Shown: positions 1 through 6,795, numbered from the stretch's first letter. The stretch: DNA of 7,847 nucleotides from Deltaproteobacteria bacterium (GCA_002707085.1 PALY01000022.1:41911-49757); one strand, 5' to 3'. Notes: generated by a model not told the origin, from the sequence alone. Translations and numbers: made by a program.

Positions 1-714
1 GGCTTTGATGTGGTCAGTACGGCCAACAATCACGCAGCCGACTTTGGTGAGTTCTGCCGAGATCAAACCGAACAAGCGATGGACGAAGTGGGTATCGCGC
101 ACACTGGGCGCCCTGGCGATATCGCAACGCTCGAGATCAACGGCTTGAAAATTGCTGTGGTTGGTTTCCATACCAGCAGGAACTCTCATTACATCAATGA
201 CCACAAAACTGCGGTAAAGATTGTACAGGCCTTGGATACAGAAAATGATCTTGTGATCGTGAGCTTTCATGGAGGAGCAGAAGGTTCGAAGGCTCAACAT
301 GTCCCACACGGCCGAGAGACTTTCTACGGAGAGAACCGCGGGCATTTGCGAGAATTCACACACACTGTGATTGATGCGGGTGCCGATATGGTCTGGGGAC
401 ATGGACCCCATGTGTTGCGTGCCATGGAGATCTATAAGGGGCGGTTGATCGCGTACTCGTTGGGTAACTTTGCGACCTATGGGCGCTTCAATCTACGCGG
501 CCAACAAGGGCTTGGGGTTGTGTTGGAGGCTGTGCTGGATGCGGATGGCCAGTTCGTCAGCGGTAAGCTTCTTCCCACAAAGCAGATTGGAAGAGGCGTG
601 CCTGTCCAAGACCCAGACGGCAAGGCCATCGATGTGGTTCGCGCCCTCAGCGCCCAAGATTTCCCCAGTACTGGAATTTTGGTTGCTCAAGACGGAAGCA
701 TCAAGGCCCAGTAG
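1..714 (+). CDS. CapA-family (poly-gamma-glutamate synthesis type) protein, C-terminal part, 5' truncated
   Basis: The frame is open from base 1 and ends in TAG at 712-714, so 237 residues of a longer protein are visible. The true start lies outside the window; the GTG at 10 is an internal valine codon. Visible motifs are ANNHAADFG (residues 8-16), SFHGGAEGS (88-96), GHGPHVLR (133-140) and KGRLIAYSLGNF (146-157). These match the calcineurin-like metallophosphatase fold of the CapA/PGA_cap family, whose conserved NNH, H-G-x-E, GHxPHVL and YSLGNF blocks appear in this order. CapA proteins take part in poly-gamma-glutamate capsule synthesis or export, but many homologues sit in genomes without capsule genes and have no known role. 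No cap genes are seen here, so capsule function should not be assumed. The next gene follows 97 bases downstream on the same strand. The family call is secure; the biological role is not. Confidence 0.9.
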   Translation, partial: GFDVVSTANNHAADFGEFCRDQTEQAMDEVGIAHTGRPGDIATLEINGLKIAVVGFHTSRNSHYINDHKTAVKIVQALDTENDLVIVSFHGGAEGSKAQHVPHGRETFYGENRGHLREFTHTVIDAGADMVWGHGPHVLRAMEIYKGRLIAYSLGNFATYGRFNLRGQQGLGVVLEAVLDADGQFVSGKLLPTKQIGRGVPVQDPDGKAIDVVRALSAQDFPSTGILVAQDGSIKAQ

Positions 715-811
715 CGGGGTTCTTTGGTTCGTTGAGCAACTGGTTCGATTGTGTGAAGTTGGGTGGTGAGTGTGGCCTCTTGCGCATACAGGGGCGCTCT
801 TTGGGGAAACC

Positions 812-1861
812 ATGAGTACAGCAACATCCACTGCACAGCGTTTGATGTCTGGCCTTGCGGTTGTGGCGGTTCTTTCGACGGCCGCGACATGGTCTGCTGA
901 GTTGCCGTTTCTCAAGGCACTGCGCATCAGCCCACTGATTGTCGGTATTTTGATGGGCGCTGTGGTGGGCAACACTGCGGGCAGTCGACTGCCGGCTGCT
1001 TGGGGCGAAGGCATCACGTTTTCCGCCAAGAAGATTCTCCGTTTGGCGATCATCTTGTACGGGTTCAGGATTACCTTTTCCCAAATCGCTGCGGTGGGTG
1101 TGGGCGGATTCATCCTTGATGTGTTCATGGTCTCAATCACGCTGATTTTGGGTGTGTTCATCGGTACCCGCTGGCTGGGTATGGACAAAGAGACGGCCAT
1201 CATGACTTCCGCAGGTGCGGCCATTTGTGGTGCAGCCGCTGTGGTTGCCACAGAACCTGTGGTGAAAGCAGAAGCCCACAAAACAGCGATTGCTGTGGCC
1301 ACAGTGGTGATTTTTGGAACCACTGCGATGTTTCTTTACCCCTTGGTGTACCGCACGGGATTGGTGCCGATGACCGAGGATGTGTTTGGCATATACATTG
1401 GTGCTTCGGTGCATGAAGTGGCCCATGTTGTGGGTGCAGGAGAGGCGGTGAGTGCGGCCACTGCAAACACTGCAGTGATTGTGAAGATGACCCGTGTGAT
1501 GTTGTTGGCACCGGCCCTGTTGTGCATTGGTTGGTTTCTCAACCGCCAAACAGAACAGACCGATGGGGCTGCATCGAAACTGGTGATTCCATGGTTTGCG
1601 GTGGGCTTTGTGCTTGTGGCTGGATTCAACACGATGGACTTTTTGCCAGCCGATGTGGTCACCGCCATTATCGATATCGATACCTTTTTACTCACCATGG
1701 CCATGACCGCGTTGGGACTCAGTACGGTCGTGAGCAAGTTCAAGGGCATTGGTTGGAAGCCCATCCAGTTGGCCTTCATCTTGGCTGTATGGCTGGTGGT
1801 GGGTGGCTATGTGCTGACCCAAGTGCTGGTGGGCTCTGGTTTGGGTGCACAGCTAAGTTGA
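812..1861 (+). CDS. YeiH/UPF0324 family putative sulfate exporter, multi-pass membrane protein
   Basis: This is a 349-residue integral membrane protein, close to the usual length of the YeiH/UPF0324 family. Family signatures are LRISPLIVGILMGAVVGN (37-54), the Gly/Ala-rich SAGAAICGAAAVVAT (133-147) and GASVHEVAHVVGAG (197-210). About nine or ten hydrophobic segments alternate with short polar loops, the last at about 320-340. Family members are annotated as putative sulfate exporters, but the transported substrate is poorly established. I chose the ATG at 812 because the protein from there starts like other members. The frame also opens at a GTG at 770, which would add 14 residues of unremarkable sequence. 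A weak purine stretch, GGGGAA, lies about 4 bases upstream of the ATG. The gene converges on the flavin oxidase gene, with a hairpin between them. It could be co-transcribed with the CapA gene, but I found no convincing promoter in the 97-base gap. Confidence 0.9.
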   Translation: MSTATSTAQRLMSGLAVVAVLSTAATWSAELPFLKALRISPLIVGILMGAVVGNTAGSRLPAAWGEGITFSAKKILRLAIILYGFRITFSQIAAVGVGGFILDVFMVSITLILGVFIGTRWLGMDKETAIMTSAGAAICGAAAVVATEPVVKAEAHKTAIAVATVVIFGTTAMFLYPLVYRTGLVPMTEDVFGIYIGASVHEVAHVVGAGEAVSAATANTAVIVKMTRVMLLAPALLCIGWFLNRQTEQTDGAASKLVIPWFAVGFVLVAGFNTMDFLPADVVTAIIDIDTFLLTMAMTALGLSTVVSKFKGIGWKPIQLAFILAVWLVVGGYVLTQVLVGSGLGAQLS

Positions 1862-1868
1862 GTGACGC

Positions 1869-1899
1869 CCATGGCGCGGTCATCGGATGACGGCCATGG
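1869..1899. terminator. Hairpin between convergent genes, probable terminator
   Basis: An interrupted inverted repeat fills the 39-base gap between two convergent stop codons. The outer arms are CCATGGC (1869-1875) and GCCATGG (1893-1899), a perfect 7-bp match. The inner arms are GTCATC (1879-1884) and GATGAC (1886-1891), separated by one base, so the actual loop would open to about 5 bases. A small internal loop (GCG opposite G) separates the two stems. On the plus strand the hairpin is followed by only TTTAA; on the minus strand there is no T-run. Placement supports a shared terminator, but the short T-tract makes its efficiency uncertain. Confidence 0.5.
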
Positions 1900-1900
1900 T

Positions 1901-3040
1901 TTAAGCCATGCAGTCGTTGGTCAGGCGAGTGATTTCTTCGATGTCGGTGATTTCGCCTGCCGCGAGTGAACGGATGGTGTCTGGGTCTGCTTTTTTGGTG
2001 GCCACAGCCGCCGCCAGGTGGCCCATGAGCGCTCCAAACTTAAAACCGTGGCCCGAAAAGCCTGTCATGACCACCATCTTGTCTTTTTGTTCCATCACAA
2101 AACGTTCGTCTTGGGTCACGGTATAAAAGCAGGTTTTGGCACCGGTGACTTTGTATTGGTCCAAGTTTTCAAAACGGGTTCGGCAGGCTTCAAACAGCGC
2201 GTTGATTTCTTTCTCTTTTGGTTCCCTGTCTTTGTCTGGGTGTCCTTTGCGGCTGAAGCTGTGATCGCCCACTTTGAGCGGTGTGCCTGCGACCGGTGGC
2301 ACCACGTAGATGCCACCTTGACCGTGGATGTCCAGCACCATGGGGCTTTGGGTCCAGGCTGTTTGTACTGTGGGTGATGCTTCCAGGTGAATCACCACTT
2401 GGCGACTGGGTTTGACCTTCGCTTCTGGACACAGTTCACGGACCCATGGGCCGGCTGTGACCACAATGGCATTCGCACTCATCCGTTCCCCATCGGCAGT
2501 GAACACGTTGCCTCGGACCGGATCGATATCGACGACCGGTGTGTTGGTCCGCATGGCCACGCCATTCATCAACAAGTGTGTACCCAATGCGGCAACGATC
2601 TGGTCTGCCAGCAACACACCACCAGAATCCACATATGCAGCGAAGGTGTCTTTGATGTTTTGCAACATGGGCGCCATCTCATGCAGCTTTTTGTCGTCCA
2701 GCATTTGTGTTGCGATGCCAAGTTCAGCCATGTCGGACAAGGATGCTTCTGCCCAGCTTGTGTCATCTCGAGCAAGAATGAGCGTGCCGGTGGGGTGGTA
2801 CAAACTGCGGCCGAGTGCAGCCCAGGTTTGTTCCCATGCAGCAAAGGCTGGGTTGATCATTTTGGCGTAGCCCGTCATGGGTCCGTACGGATGGCGAATC
2901 AGTCTGTGGTCATCGACACTGGAACCGAGTGGGTTGGGGATGGGGCCTTGTTCAAGAAGGGTCACGCGATGGCCGGCGGTATGGAGAGCCAATGCGGTGC
3001 TGAGTCCCATGATGCCGCCACCCACAACAATGATTTTCAT
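1901..3040 (-). CDS. FAD-dependent N-methyl amino acid oxidase (monomeric sarcosine oxidase / N-methyltryptophan oxidase type)
   Basis: This 379-residue flavoenzyme belongs to the DAO family, MSOX/SolA branch, which oxidatively demethylates N-methyl amino acids to give the amino acid, formaldehyde and hydrogen peroxide. An N-terminal FAD-binding strand carries GGGIMG (7-12) followed by an acidic residue ending the second strand (E30). Residues matching the MSOX active site by motif comparison are R46 and R49 in HRLIRHPYG, K256 and H260 in LKVGDH, and K334 in GHGFKFG. C304 in TCFYTVTQDERF sits where MSOX and SolA attach FAD covalently. The frame is open further upstream to 3124, but the ATG at 3040 is preceded by a strong GGAGG and starts exactly at the Rossmann strand, so it is preferred. 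Length is typical for the family. It is divergent from gltX. Substrate (sarcosine, N-methyltryptophan, pipecolate or another secondary amine) cannot be fixed from sequence. Confidence 0.9.
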   Translation of the reverse strand: MKIIVVGGGIMGLSTALALHTAGHRVTLLEQGPIPNPLGSSVDDHRLIRHPYGPMTGYAKMINPAFAAWEQTWAALGRSLYHPTGTLILARDDTSWAEASLSDMAELGIATQMLDDKKLHEMAPMLQNIKDTFAAYVDSGGVLLADQIVAALGTHLLMNGVAMRTNTPVVDIDPVRGNVFTADGERMSANAIVVTAGPWVRELCPEAKVKPSRQVVIHLEASPTVQTAWTQSPMVLDIHGQGGIYVVPPVAGTPLKVGDHSFSRKGHPDKDREPKEKEINALFEACRTRFENLDQYKVTGAKTCFYTVTQDERFVMEQKDKMVVMTGFSGHGFKFGALMGHLAAAVATKKADPDTIRSLAAGEITDIEEITRLTNDCMA

Positions 3041-3043
3041 CTT

Positions 3044-3051
3044 CCACCTCC
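3044..3051 (-). promoter_or_regulatory. Strong ribosome binding site fixing the oxidase start
   Basis: On the minus strand the sequence reads GGAGGTGG, then AAG, then the ATG at 3040. The GGAGG core lies 6 bases from the start codon. This supports the internal ATG over the longer frame that opens 84 bases upstream, whose extra 28 residues precede the FAD-binding strand and look non-conserved. Confidence 0.85.
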
Positions 3052-3065
3052 GTCTTGATGGGCTT

Positions 3066-3094
3066 AATTCACTGTTGTTTGGTGGCTGTGTAAA
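3066..3094 (-). promoter_or_regulatory. Possible sigma-70-like promoter for the oxidase gene
   Basis: Read on the minus strand, TTTACA (3089-3094) matches five of six bases of a -35 box. After exactly 17 bases comes TGAATT (3066-3071), a weak -10 match (three of six). This would start transcription about 20 bases before the start codon, just upstream of the ribosome binding site. Position is sensible but the -10 is poor, so this is tentative. Confidence 0.25.
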
Positions 3095-3166
3095 TGCACC
3101 AATCTTGTGGCGGTAAACGTTCAAAGAAGAGGGGCGAGGTGAACCGGGTTAGACCGAGCGCCCGAG

Positions 3167-3171
3167 AGGAG
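3167..3171 (+). promoter_or_regulatory. Ribosome binding site of gltX
   Basis: AGGAG lies within a GAGAGGAG run and is 5 bases from the ATG at 3177. It fixes the gltX start, which also puts the catalytic HVGT motif at the usual distance from the N-terminus. Confidence 0.85.
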
Positions 3172-3176
3172 TTCTC

Positions 3177-4676
3177 ATGACCGTTCGCACCCGAATTGCC
3201 CCATCCCCTACAGGCGATCCCCATGTGGGTACAGCCTATGTGGCCTTGTTCAACTATTGCTTTGCGAAAAAGCACGGTGGTCAGTTCGTCTTGCGAATCG
3301 AGGACACCGACCAAAAGCGGAGTACGTCTGCCAGTGAGCAGATGATTTTCGATGCGCTTCGTTGGGTTGGATTGGAATGGGATGAAGGGCCGGATGTGGG
3401 TGGACCGCATGGGCCGTACCGGCAGTCTGAACGTTCAGAGTTGTACGCCAAGCACACAGCAGAGTTGGTGGAAAAAGGTCATGCCTTCCATTGTTTCTGT
3501 TCCACAGAACGATTGGCGGCGTTGCGACAAGAACAACGAAGCAGTGGCAGTTCAGTCACGGGCTACGACGGTTTGTGCATGTCTTTGAGCAAAGACGAAG
3601 TGGCAGAACGCTTGGCCAAGGGCGAGTCTCATGTGATTCGCATGGTCGTTCCACGAGAGGGCGAGTGTGTGTTTCAGGATGTGTTGCGCGGTGAGATTCG
3701 GATCCCGTGGACACAGGTGGACATGCAGGTATTGATGAAGTCTGATGGTCTTCCGACCTATCATTTGGCCAATGTGGTGGATGACCATCACATGGAAATC
3801 ACCCACGTGATGCGGGGTGAGGAGTGGATCAACAGTGCGCCCAAGCACCAGTTGCTCTACGAGTATTTTGGCTGGGACATGCCGGTACTTTGTCATCTTC
3901 CTTTGTTGCGGAATCCGGACAAATCCAAGTTGTCAAAGCGCAAGAACCCCACCAGTTTGTGGTGGTATCGAGAGATGGGCTATCTGCCCGAAGGTCTCTT
4001 GAACTACCTGGGTCATATGGCCTGGACCATGCCGGATGAACGGGATTTGTTCACCCTGGAAGAGATGGTGGACGCCTTTAAAATCGAAAAGATTGCCTTG
4101 GGTGGACCGGTTTTTGATGTGCCGAAATTGAGTTCTTTGAACGCCCGTTGGCTTCGCGAGCAGCTCGACCCAGAGCAGTTCATCGACCGGCTCGTGGACT
4201 GGCGCTTGAATCGGGAGTTCCTTTCAAAGCTGGTTCCATTGGTTCAGCAGCGTGTACAGCGTTTCACGGATTTGATTGATCTCACAGACTACATGCTGAC
4301 CCACCTTGTAGAGGTGGATGCAGAGACCTTGCAAAGTGGCCGAGAAGCCGAAGAAGTGATGCGCGATTTGTATTTTGCCGTACAGCGCTTCACGGCATTG
4401 GACGAGTGGAACAAGGAGAGCATCGAGGGTGTGATTCGGGTGTTGTGTGAACACAGCGGATTGAAGATGCGGGTGTTTGTGAAGCCGTTTTACTTGGCGA
4501 TGAGCGGCAAACCCAGTGCCTTGCCGCTGTTTGATTCCATGGAGATCTTGGGAAGAGACATCACAAGGGACCGCATCAACCATGCCATCGCGACCTTGGG
4601 TGGCTTGGGCAAAAAGAAGCTGAAGAAGCTCGACAAAGAACTTGCGGCACTCGCGGTGCTTGCCGAGAGCGAATGA
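3177..4676 (+). CDS. gltX: Glutamyl-tRNA synthetase
   Basis: This 499-residue class I aminoacyl-tRNA synthetase charges tRNA-Glu with glutamate in the cytosol using ATP. The N-terminal Rossmann catalytic domain opens with RIAPSPTGDPHVGTAY, where HVGT (16-19) is the HIGH signature; FVLRIEDTDQKRS (37-49) binds substrate. A zinc-site pattern is visible as C106-x-C108, Y130 and C134. THVMRGEEWINSAPKHQLLYE (209-229) and the KMSKS-type loop KLSKRK (251-256) complete the active site. The text after it (NPTSLWWYREMGYLPEGLLNYLG) and the block LGGPVFDVPKLSSLNARWLRE resemble Pseudomonas-type GluRS rather than the E. coli form. The helical anticodon-binding region follows and ends with a lysine-rich stretch (GKKKLKKLDKEL). 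AGGAG lies 5 bases before the ATG. It is apparently monocistronic: divergent from the oxidase and separated from the next gene by 164 bases. Confidence 0.97.
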   Translation: MTVRTRIAPSPTGDPHVGTAYVALFNYCFAKKHGGQFVLRIEDTDQKRSTSASEQMIFDALRWVGLEWDEGPDVGGPHGPYRQSERSELYAKHTAELVEKGHAFHCFCSTERLAALRQEQRSSGSSVTGYDGLCMSLSKDEVAERLAKGESHVIRMVVPREGECVFQDVLRGEIRIPWTQVDMQVLMKSDGLPTYHLANVVDDHHMEITHVMRGEEWINSAPKHQLLYEYFGWDMPVLCHLPLLRNPDKSKLSKRKNPTSLWWYREMGYLPEGLLNYLGHMAWTMPDERDLFTLEEMVDAFKIEKIALGGPVFDVPKLSSLNARWLREQLDPEQFIDRLVDWRLNREFLSKLVPLVQQRVQRFTDLIDLTDYMLTHLVEVDAETLQSGREAEEVMRDLYFAVQRFTALDEWNKESIEGVIRVLCEHSGLKMRVFVKPFYLAMSGKPSALPLFDSMEILGRDITRDRINHAIATLGGLGKKKLKKLDKELAALAVLAESE

Positions 4677-4761
4677 ACGCGCCGTAGTTGTATCCAATGC
4701 GGTCGCTCTGGCGCCCTTGAGAAAGAGAAACTTTGCAGGTTCTATCTGTCCATTTTGGCGG

Positions 4762-4788
4762 CTGACATTTTGGTGTCTGCCGTACAAA
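4762..4788 (+). promoter_or_regulatory. Possible promoter of the three-gene cluster
   Basis: In the gap between gltX and the next gene, CTGACA (4762-4767, five of six to a -35 box) is followed after 15 bases by TACAAA (4783-4788, four of six to a -10 box). The spacing is shorter than the usual 17 bases. The -10 lies about 50 bases before the GTG start. The remainder of this 164-base gap shows no RNA gene and no clear terminator for gltX. Tentative. Confidence 0.25.
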
Positions 4789-4840
4789 TCGGTGTGCGCT
4801 TCTGCTACAGTCCCTTCTCAATCATGGGTGAGGTGGTTCG

Positions 4841-5572
4841 GTGGGTGTGGATAAAAAAGCTGTTGTTGCCGGAGGGGCTGCGACCGCAGTGGGGGGTGCT
4901 GCTGTAGGTGGTGCGGCCTTGTATGCGATTGCTTCAGAACTTGAAGACCAGCTTCGTGCGGCCATGGAGGCCATGCAGGCGGAAGCTTTGGAGCTTATCG
5001 AAGCCAAACAAGGGGAAGCTGAGGCGGCATTACAAGCGGCTGTTGAAGAAGCCAATGCCCAGGTGGAACAAACCATGGAAGAAGCGATGGCCCGGCTTCA
5101 GGTGGCCACAGAAGAAGGGTCCACAGAGATTCGGACTCGGGGCGATGAGTGCTGCGAGGAAGTCACCCAACGAGGAGAAGAAGCCAGAAGCCAAGTAGAG
5201 TCCGAGTTGGAGACTGCGCGTGTGGAGTTGGAAACACAGGCCAGTGAGGGCCGAAGCACTTTAGAAGAGGTGGCTCAGAACTCTGAAGCGACCCTTCGTG
5301 ATGTTTCAGAAGAGCAAGGCCGGGTACTGGAATCGACTTCTGAGGAAGGGTGTGCCGAGATTCGGCAAGTCAAGGAAGAGGTGAGTCGAGAATTGGAGGA
5401 CTCATTTGTCCGCATTCGGGACGACTTCGATGAAGAAGGCGGCCGGATTCGAGACAGTAAATTCCGGCTTCGTGCCGCTGTAGAAGACATCGCCCAAGAT
5501 TTGGCTGCACGTGTGCCGGGTATTGGCTCAATGTTGGAAGGTATTGCTGATCGCATTGATCCGAACGATTGA
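4841..5572 (+). CDS. Membrane-anchored or secreted hendecad-repeat helical rod protein, unknown function
   Basis: I do not recognise a named family for this 243-residue protein. Residues 7-32 are an uncharged Gly/Ala-rich hydrophobic stretch with paired glycines at 11-12, 18-19 and 23-24, resembling a glycine zipper; KK precedes it. It could be a membrane anchor or a weak signal peptide (AIA at 29-31). Residues 36-200 form fifteen ungapped 11-residue repeats, described in a separate entry, implying one very long helix of about 25 nm. Cysteines are C104, C105 and C171. Residues 207-243 form a distinct end with VPGIGSMLEGIADRI, possibly an amphipathic helix. The protein is strongly acidic. The start is GTG at 4841, with AGGTGG 4 bases upstream; the in-frame GTG at 4847 would give a spacing of 10 bases and remains possible. 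The nearby ATG at 4824 is in another frame. The gene leads a same-strand cluster; the next start is 29 bases after its stop. Function is unknown; a structural, scaffolding or membrane-binding role is inference. Confidence 0.85.
   Translation: MGVDKKAVVAGGAATAVGGAAVGGAALYAIASELEDQLRAAMEAMQAEALELIEAKQGEAEAALQAAVEEANAQVEQTMEEAMARLQVATEEGSTEIRTRGDECCEEVTQRGEEARSQVESELETARVELETQASEGRSTLEEVAQNSEATLRDVSEEQGRVLESTSEEGCAEIRQVKEEVSRELEDSFVRIRDDFDEEGGRIRDSKFRLRAAVEDIAQDLAARVPGIGSMLEGIADRIDPND
4946..5440 (+). repeat. Fifteen tandem degenerate 33-bp units encoding 11-residue (hendecad) repeats
   Basis: Cutting the protein every 11 residues from residue 36 gives fifteen units without a single gap. Position 7 is hydrophobic in all fifteen, in order M, I, L, V, L, I, V, V, L, L, L, L, I, L, F. 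Position 8 is always polar or charged. Positions 1-2 are mostly acidic (EE or similar), as in EEANAQVEQTM, EEAMARLQVAT, EEGSTEIRTRG and EEGCAEIRQVK. Position 3 is mostly small or hydrophobic. Units 6 and 13 share EEG-EIR, and 19 of 24 bases match at 5111-5134 and 5342-5365, exactly seven units apart. The pattern is typical of hendecad coiled coils or 11-mer amphipathic helices. Confidence 0.85.
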
Positions 5573-5601
5573 TTCGAATGATGAACAGGGGTTTGTAAAG
5601 T

Positions 5602-6795
5602 ATGTCGACAAAGCTAGATTCTGGATTGGAACGTGCGTTGCGAACGTACAAGGATGCAGTCCGAAAAATCGGCGTGAAAGAGGTCAATCCACCGGTATTG
5701 ATCAAAGGCCCACAGACCCTTGTTGACTGGCTTCCTGGGGCAAAGAAGGCGCTCCGCACCGTCCGAAAAGGTGTGGAAAGAGACTTGGCGGTGGTTCAGG
5801 CGCAGATAGCGGCCAACAAAGGGGCGGGTTCCGGAAACACTGCGGCGTGGAAGCGGTTGGACGATGCCATCCGAAAGCTGGAGTCAGAACTGGTCAGCCC
5901 ATCGACGGTTCGTCAAAGAATGGATGAAGGCAGGCGCAGCATGATGCCCCGTGTGGAAAAGGTCGTGGCTGAAAGGTTGGTGCCGATGGTCACGGATGCA
6001 GAGGGCCGTTTGGTGGCAGAACTGGACCAAGCGCAAATCAAGAGTTTGGAACAAGAGTTGCCGAGTTGGATCAAAGCTTGGTCTGAATACGCGTTCCGCT
6101 GGATAGAACAAGATCGAGCGATGTTGGTGGAGCAGTTGTGGAAGCCCCGGGAAGGGGACCTTCCGGTGCCACCGCCGACGATCCGGCCGCTGGAATTGCC
6201 CACATTTAATGCGGGTATTCAGTTTCCTCAGATTTCCATTGAACGGAAAGCCAAGGGCGGGGTTGGAAGCACCCTGAGGCACGGTCGTTCTGTCATGTAC
6301 GGACTTTTAAGCGTTGCCATGCTGGGTGGAATCAACCTGCGCGGTGGAGGGGGCGACAAAGGTGAGATGTTGCCCTGGATGATTTTGGTTGCCGTGGGCG
6401 CGATTGGGATTGGCTTTGCGCAGGCCAAGGGCGAGCGGGCCCAAGAGGTTGTTCGTCTGACCGAAAATGCAGAAACCAAGGCCCAGCAGGCCATTCGAGA
6501 CACCCTCAGGATTTGGCTGGACCGGTGTACGGACAAGATTTTACAGTCGCTGCGAGAACAGTTGGCTGATCGTCGCAACGAGATGGTGGACTGGTACCGG
6601 GGGCAGGTCATGCCTGCTTTGCAGCGCCAGCTTTCAGAGAGCGCTGCACGGGGCGGTGACGCTGACGACGCCCGCAGAAAGCTGCCGCGCCTGCAGGAAA
6701 AAGAACGCGACGTCAAACGTGCCGGCACATCGTTGGAAGCGCTCGAAACATTGCTGGCTCAGGCTACGTCCGTTGAAGCACAACCGGAGACATAG
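5602..6795 (+). CDS. Helical membrane protein with TM hairpin, dynamin-stalk/paddle-like layout but no GTPase domain
   Basis: This 397-residue protein has no motif I can assign firmly. Residues 1-175 are predicted mostly helical and charged (for example QAQIKSLEQELPSWIKAWSE, 143-162). A proline-rich stretch follows (PVPPPTIRPLELP, 188-200), then a basic segment (214-229). Two hydrophobic segments, about 230-246 and 257-274, are separated by a short glycine-rich loop (RGGGGDKGEM), giving a membrane hairpin with both ends probably cytosolic. After it comes a long charged helical region (275-345) and a second helix (360-388). This order resembles the C-terminal half of bacterial dynamin-like proteins, in which a helical stalk and Pro-rich strand precede a membrane paddle. 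No P-loop, switch or NKxD-type GTPase motif is present. The start is ATG at 5602, with a weak AGGGG 10 bases upstream. The gene lies 29 bases after the hendecad gene and 2 bases before the kinase gene. The dynamin comparison is inference; membrane association is well supported. Confidence 0.85.
   Translation: MSTKLDSGLERALRTYKDAVRKIGVKEVNPPVLIKGPQTLVDWLPGAKKALRTVRKGVERDLAVVQAQIAANKGAGSGNTAAWKRLDDAIRKLESELVSPSTVRQRMDEGRRSMMPRVEKVVAERLVPMVTDAEGRLVAELDQAQIKSLEQELPSWIKAWSEYAFRWIEQDRAMLVEQLWKPREGDLPVPPPTIRPLELPTFNAGIQFPQISIERKAKGGVGSTLRHGRSVMYGLLSVAMLGGINLRGGGGDKGEMLPWMILVAVGAIGIGFAQAKGERAQEVVRLTENAETKAQQAIRDTLRIWLDRCTDKILQSLREQLADRRNEMVDWYRGQVMPALQRQLSESAARGGDADDARRKLPRLQEKERDVKRAGTSLEALETLLAQATSVEAQPET
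6786..6790 (+). promoter_or_regulatory. Ribosome binding site of the kinase, inside the upstream gene
   Basis: GGAGA lies within the last codons of the membrane-hairpin protein gene, 7 bases before the kinase ATG. The stop TAG (6793-6795) sits between it and the start. This arrangement ties kinase translation to that of the gene before it. Confidence 0.7.

Noticed and set aside
770..811. GTG at 770 as start of the YeiH-family protein
   Set aside because: It adds 14 residues with no family similarity, whereas the ATG at 812 begins at the usual place for the family. Not excluded absolutely.
493..1323. 276-codon minus-strand open frame opposite the CapA and YeiH-type genes
   Set aside because: It lies antisense across two well-supported genes and its translation is compositionally odd, with no recognisable domain. 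It is a shadow of their codon bias.
2387..3058. 223-codon plus-strand open frame opposite the oxidase gene
   Set aside because: The translation is rich in Cys and His with no domain pattern. The minus-strand gene has all the conserved flavoenzyme motifs and a strong ribosome binding site.
3068..3096. TTCACT-17-TAAATG as a gltX promoter
   Set aside because: Only four and three of six bases match the consensus boxes. Too weak to list as a feature.
4679..4714. GCGCC/GGCGC inverted repeat after gltX as a terminator
   Set aside because: The stem is only 5 bp with a 26-base loop and no T-run, so it is most likely chance.
4224..4787. 187-codon minus-strand open frame across the end of gltX
   Set aside because: It is antisense to the anticodon-binding region of gltX and has no recognisable motif or ribosome binding site.
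6253..6273. KGGVGST in the membrane-hairpin protein, resembling the ParA/MinD Walker A motif (KGGVGKT)
   Set aside because: The essential lysine before the final threonine is replaced by serine. The stretch lies just before a membrane segment, and no Walker B or other ParA motif follows.
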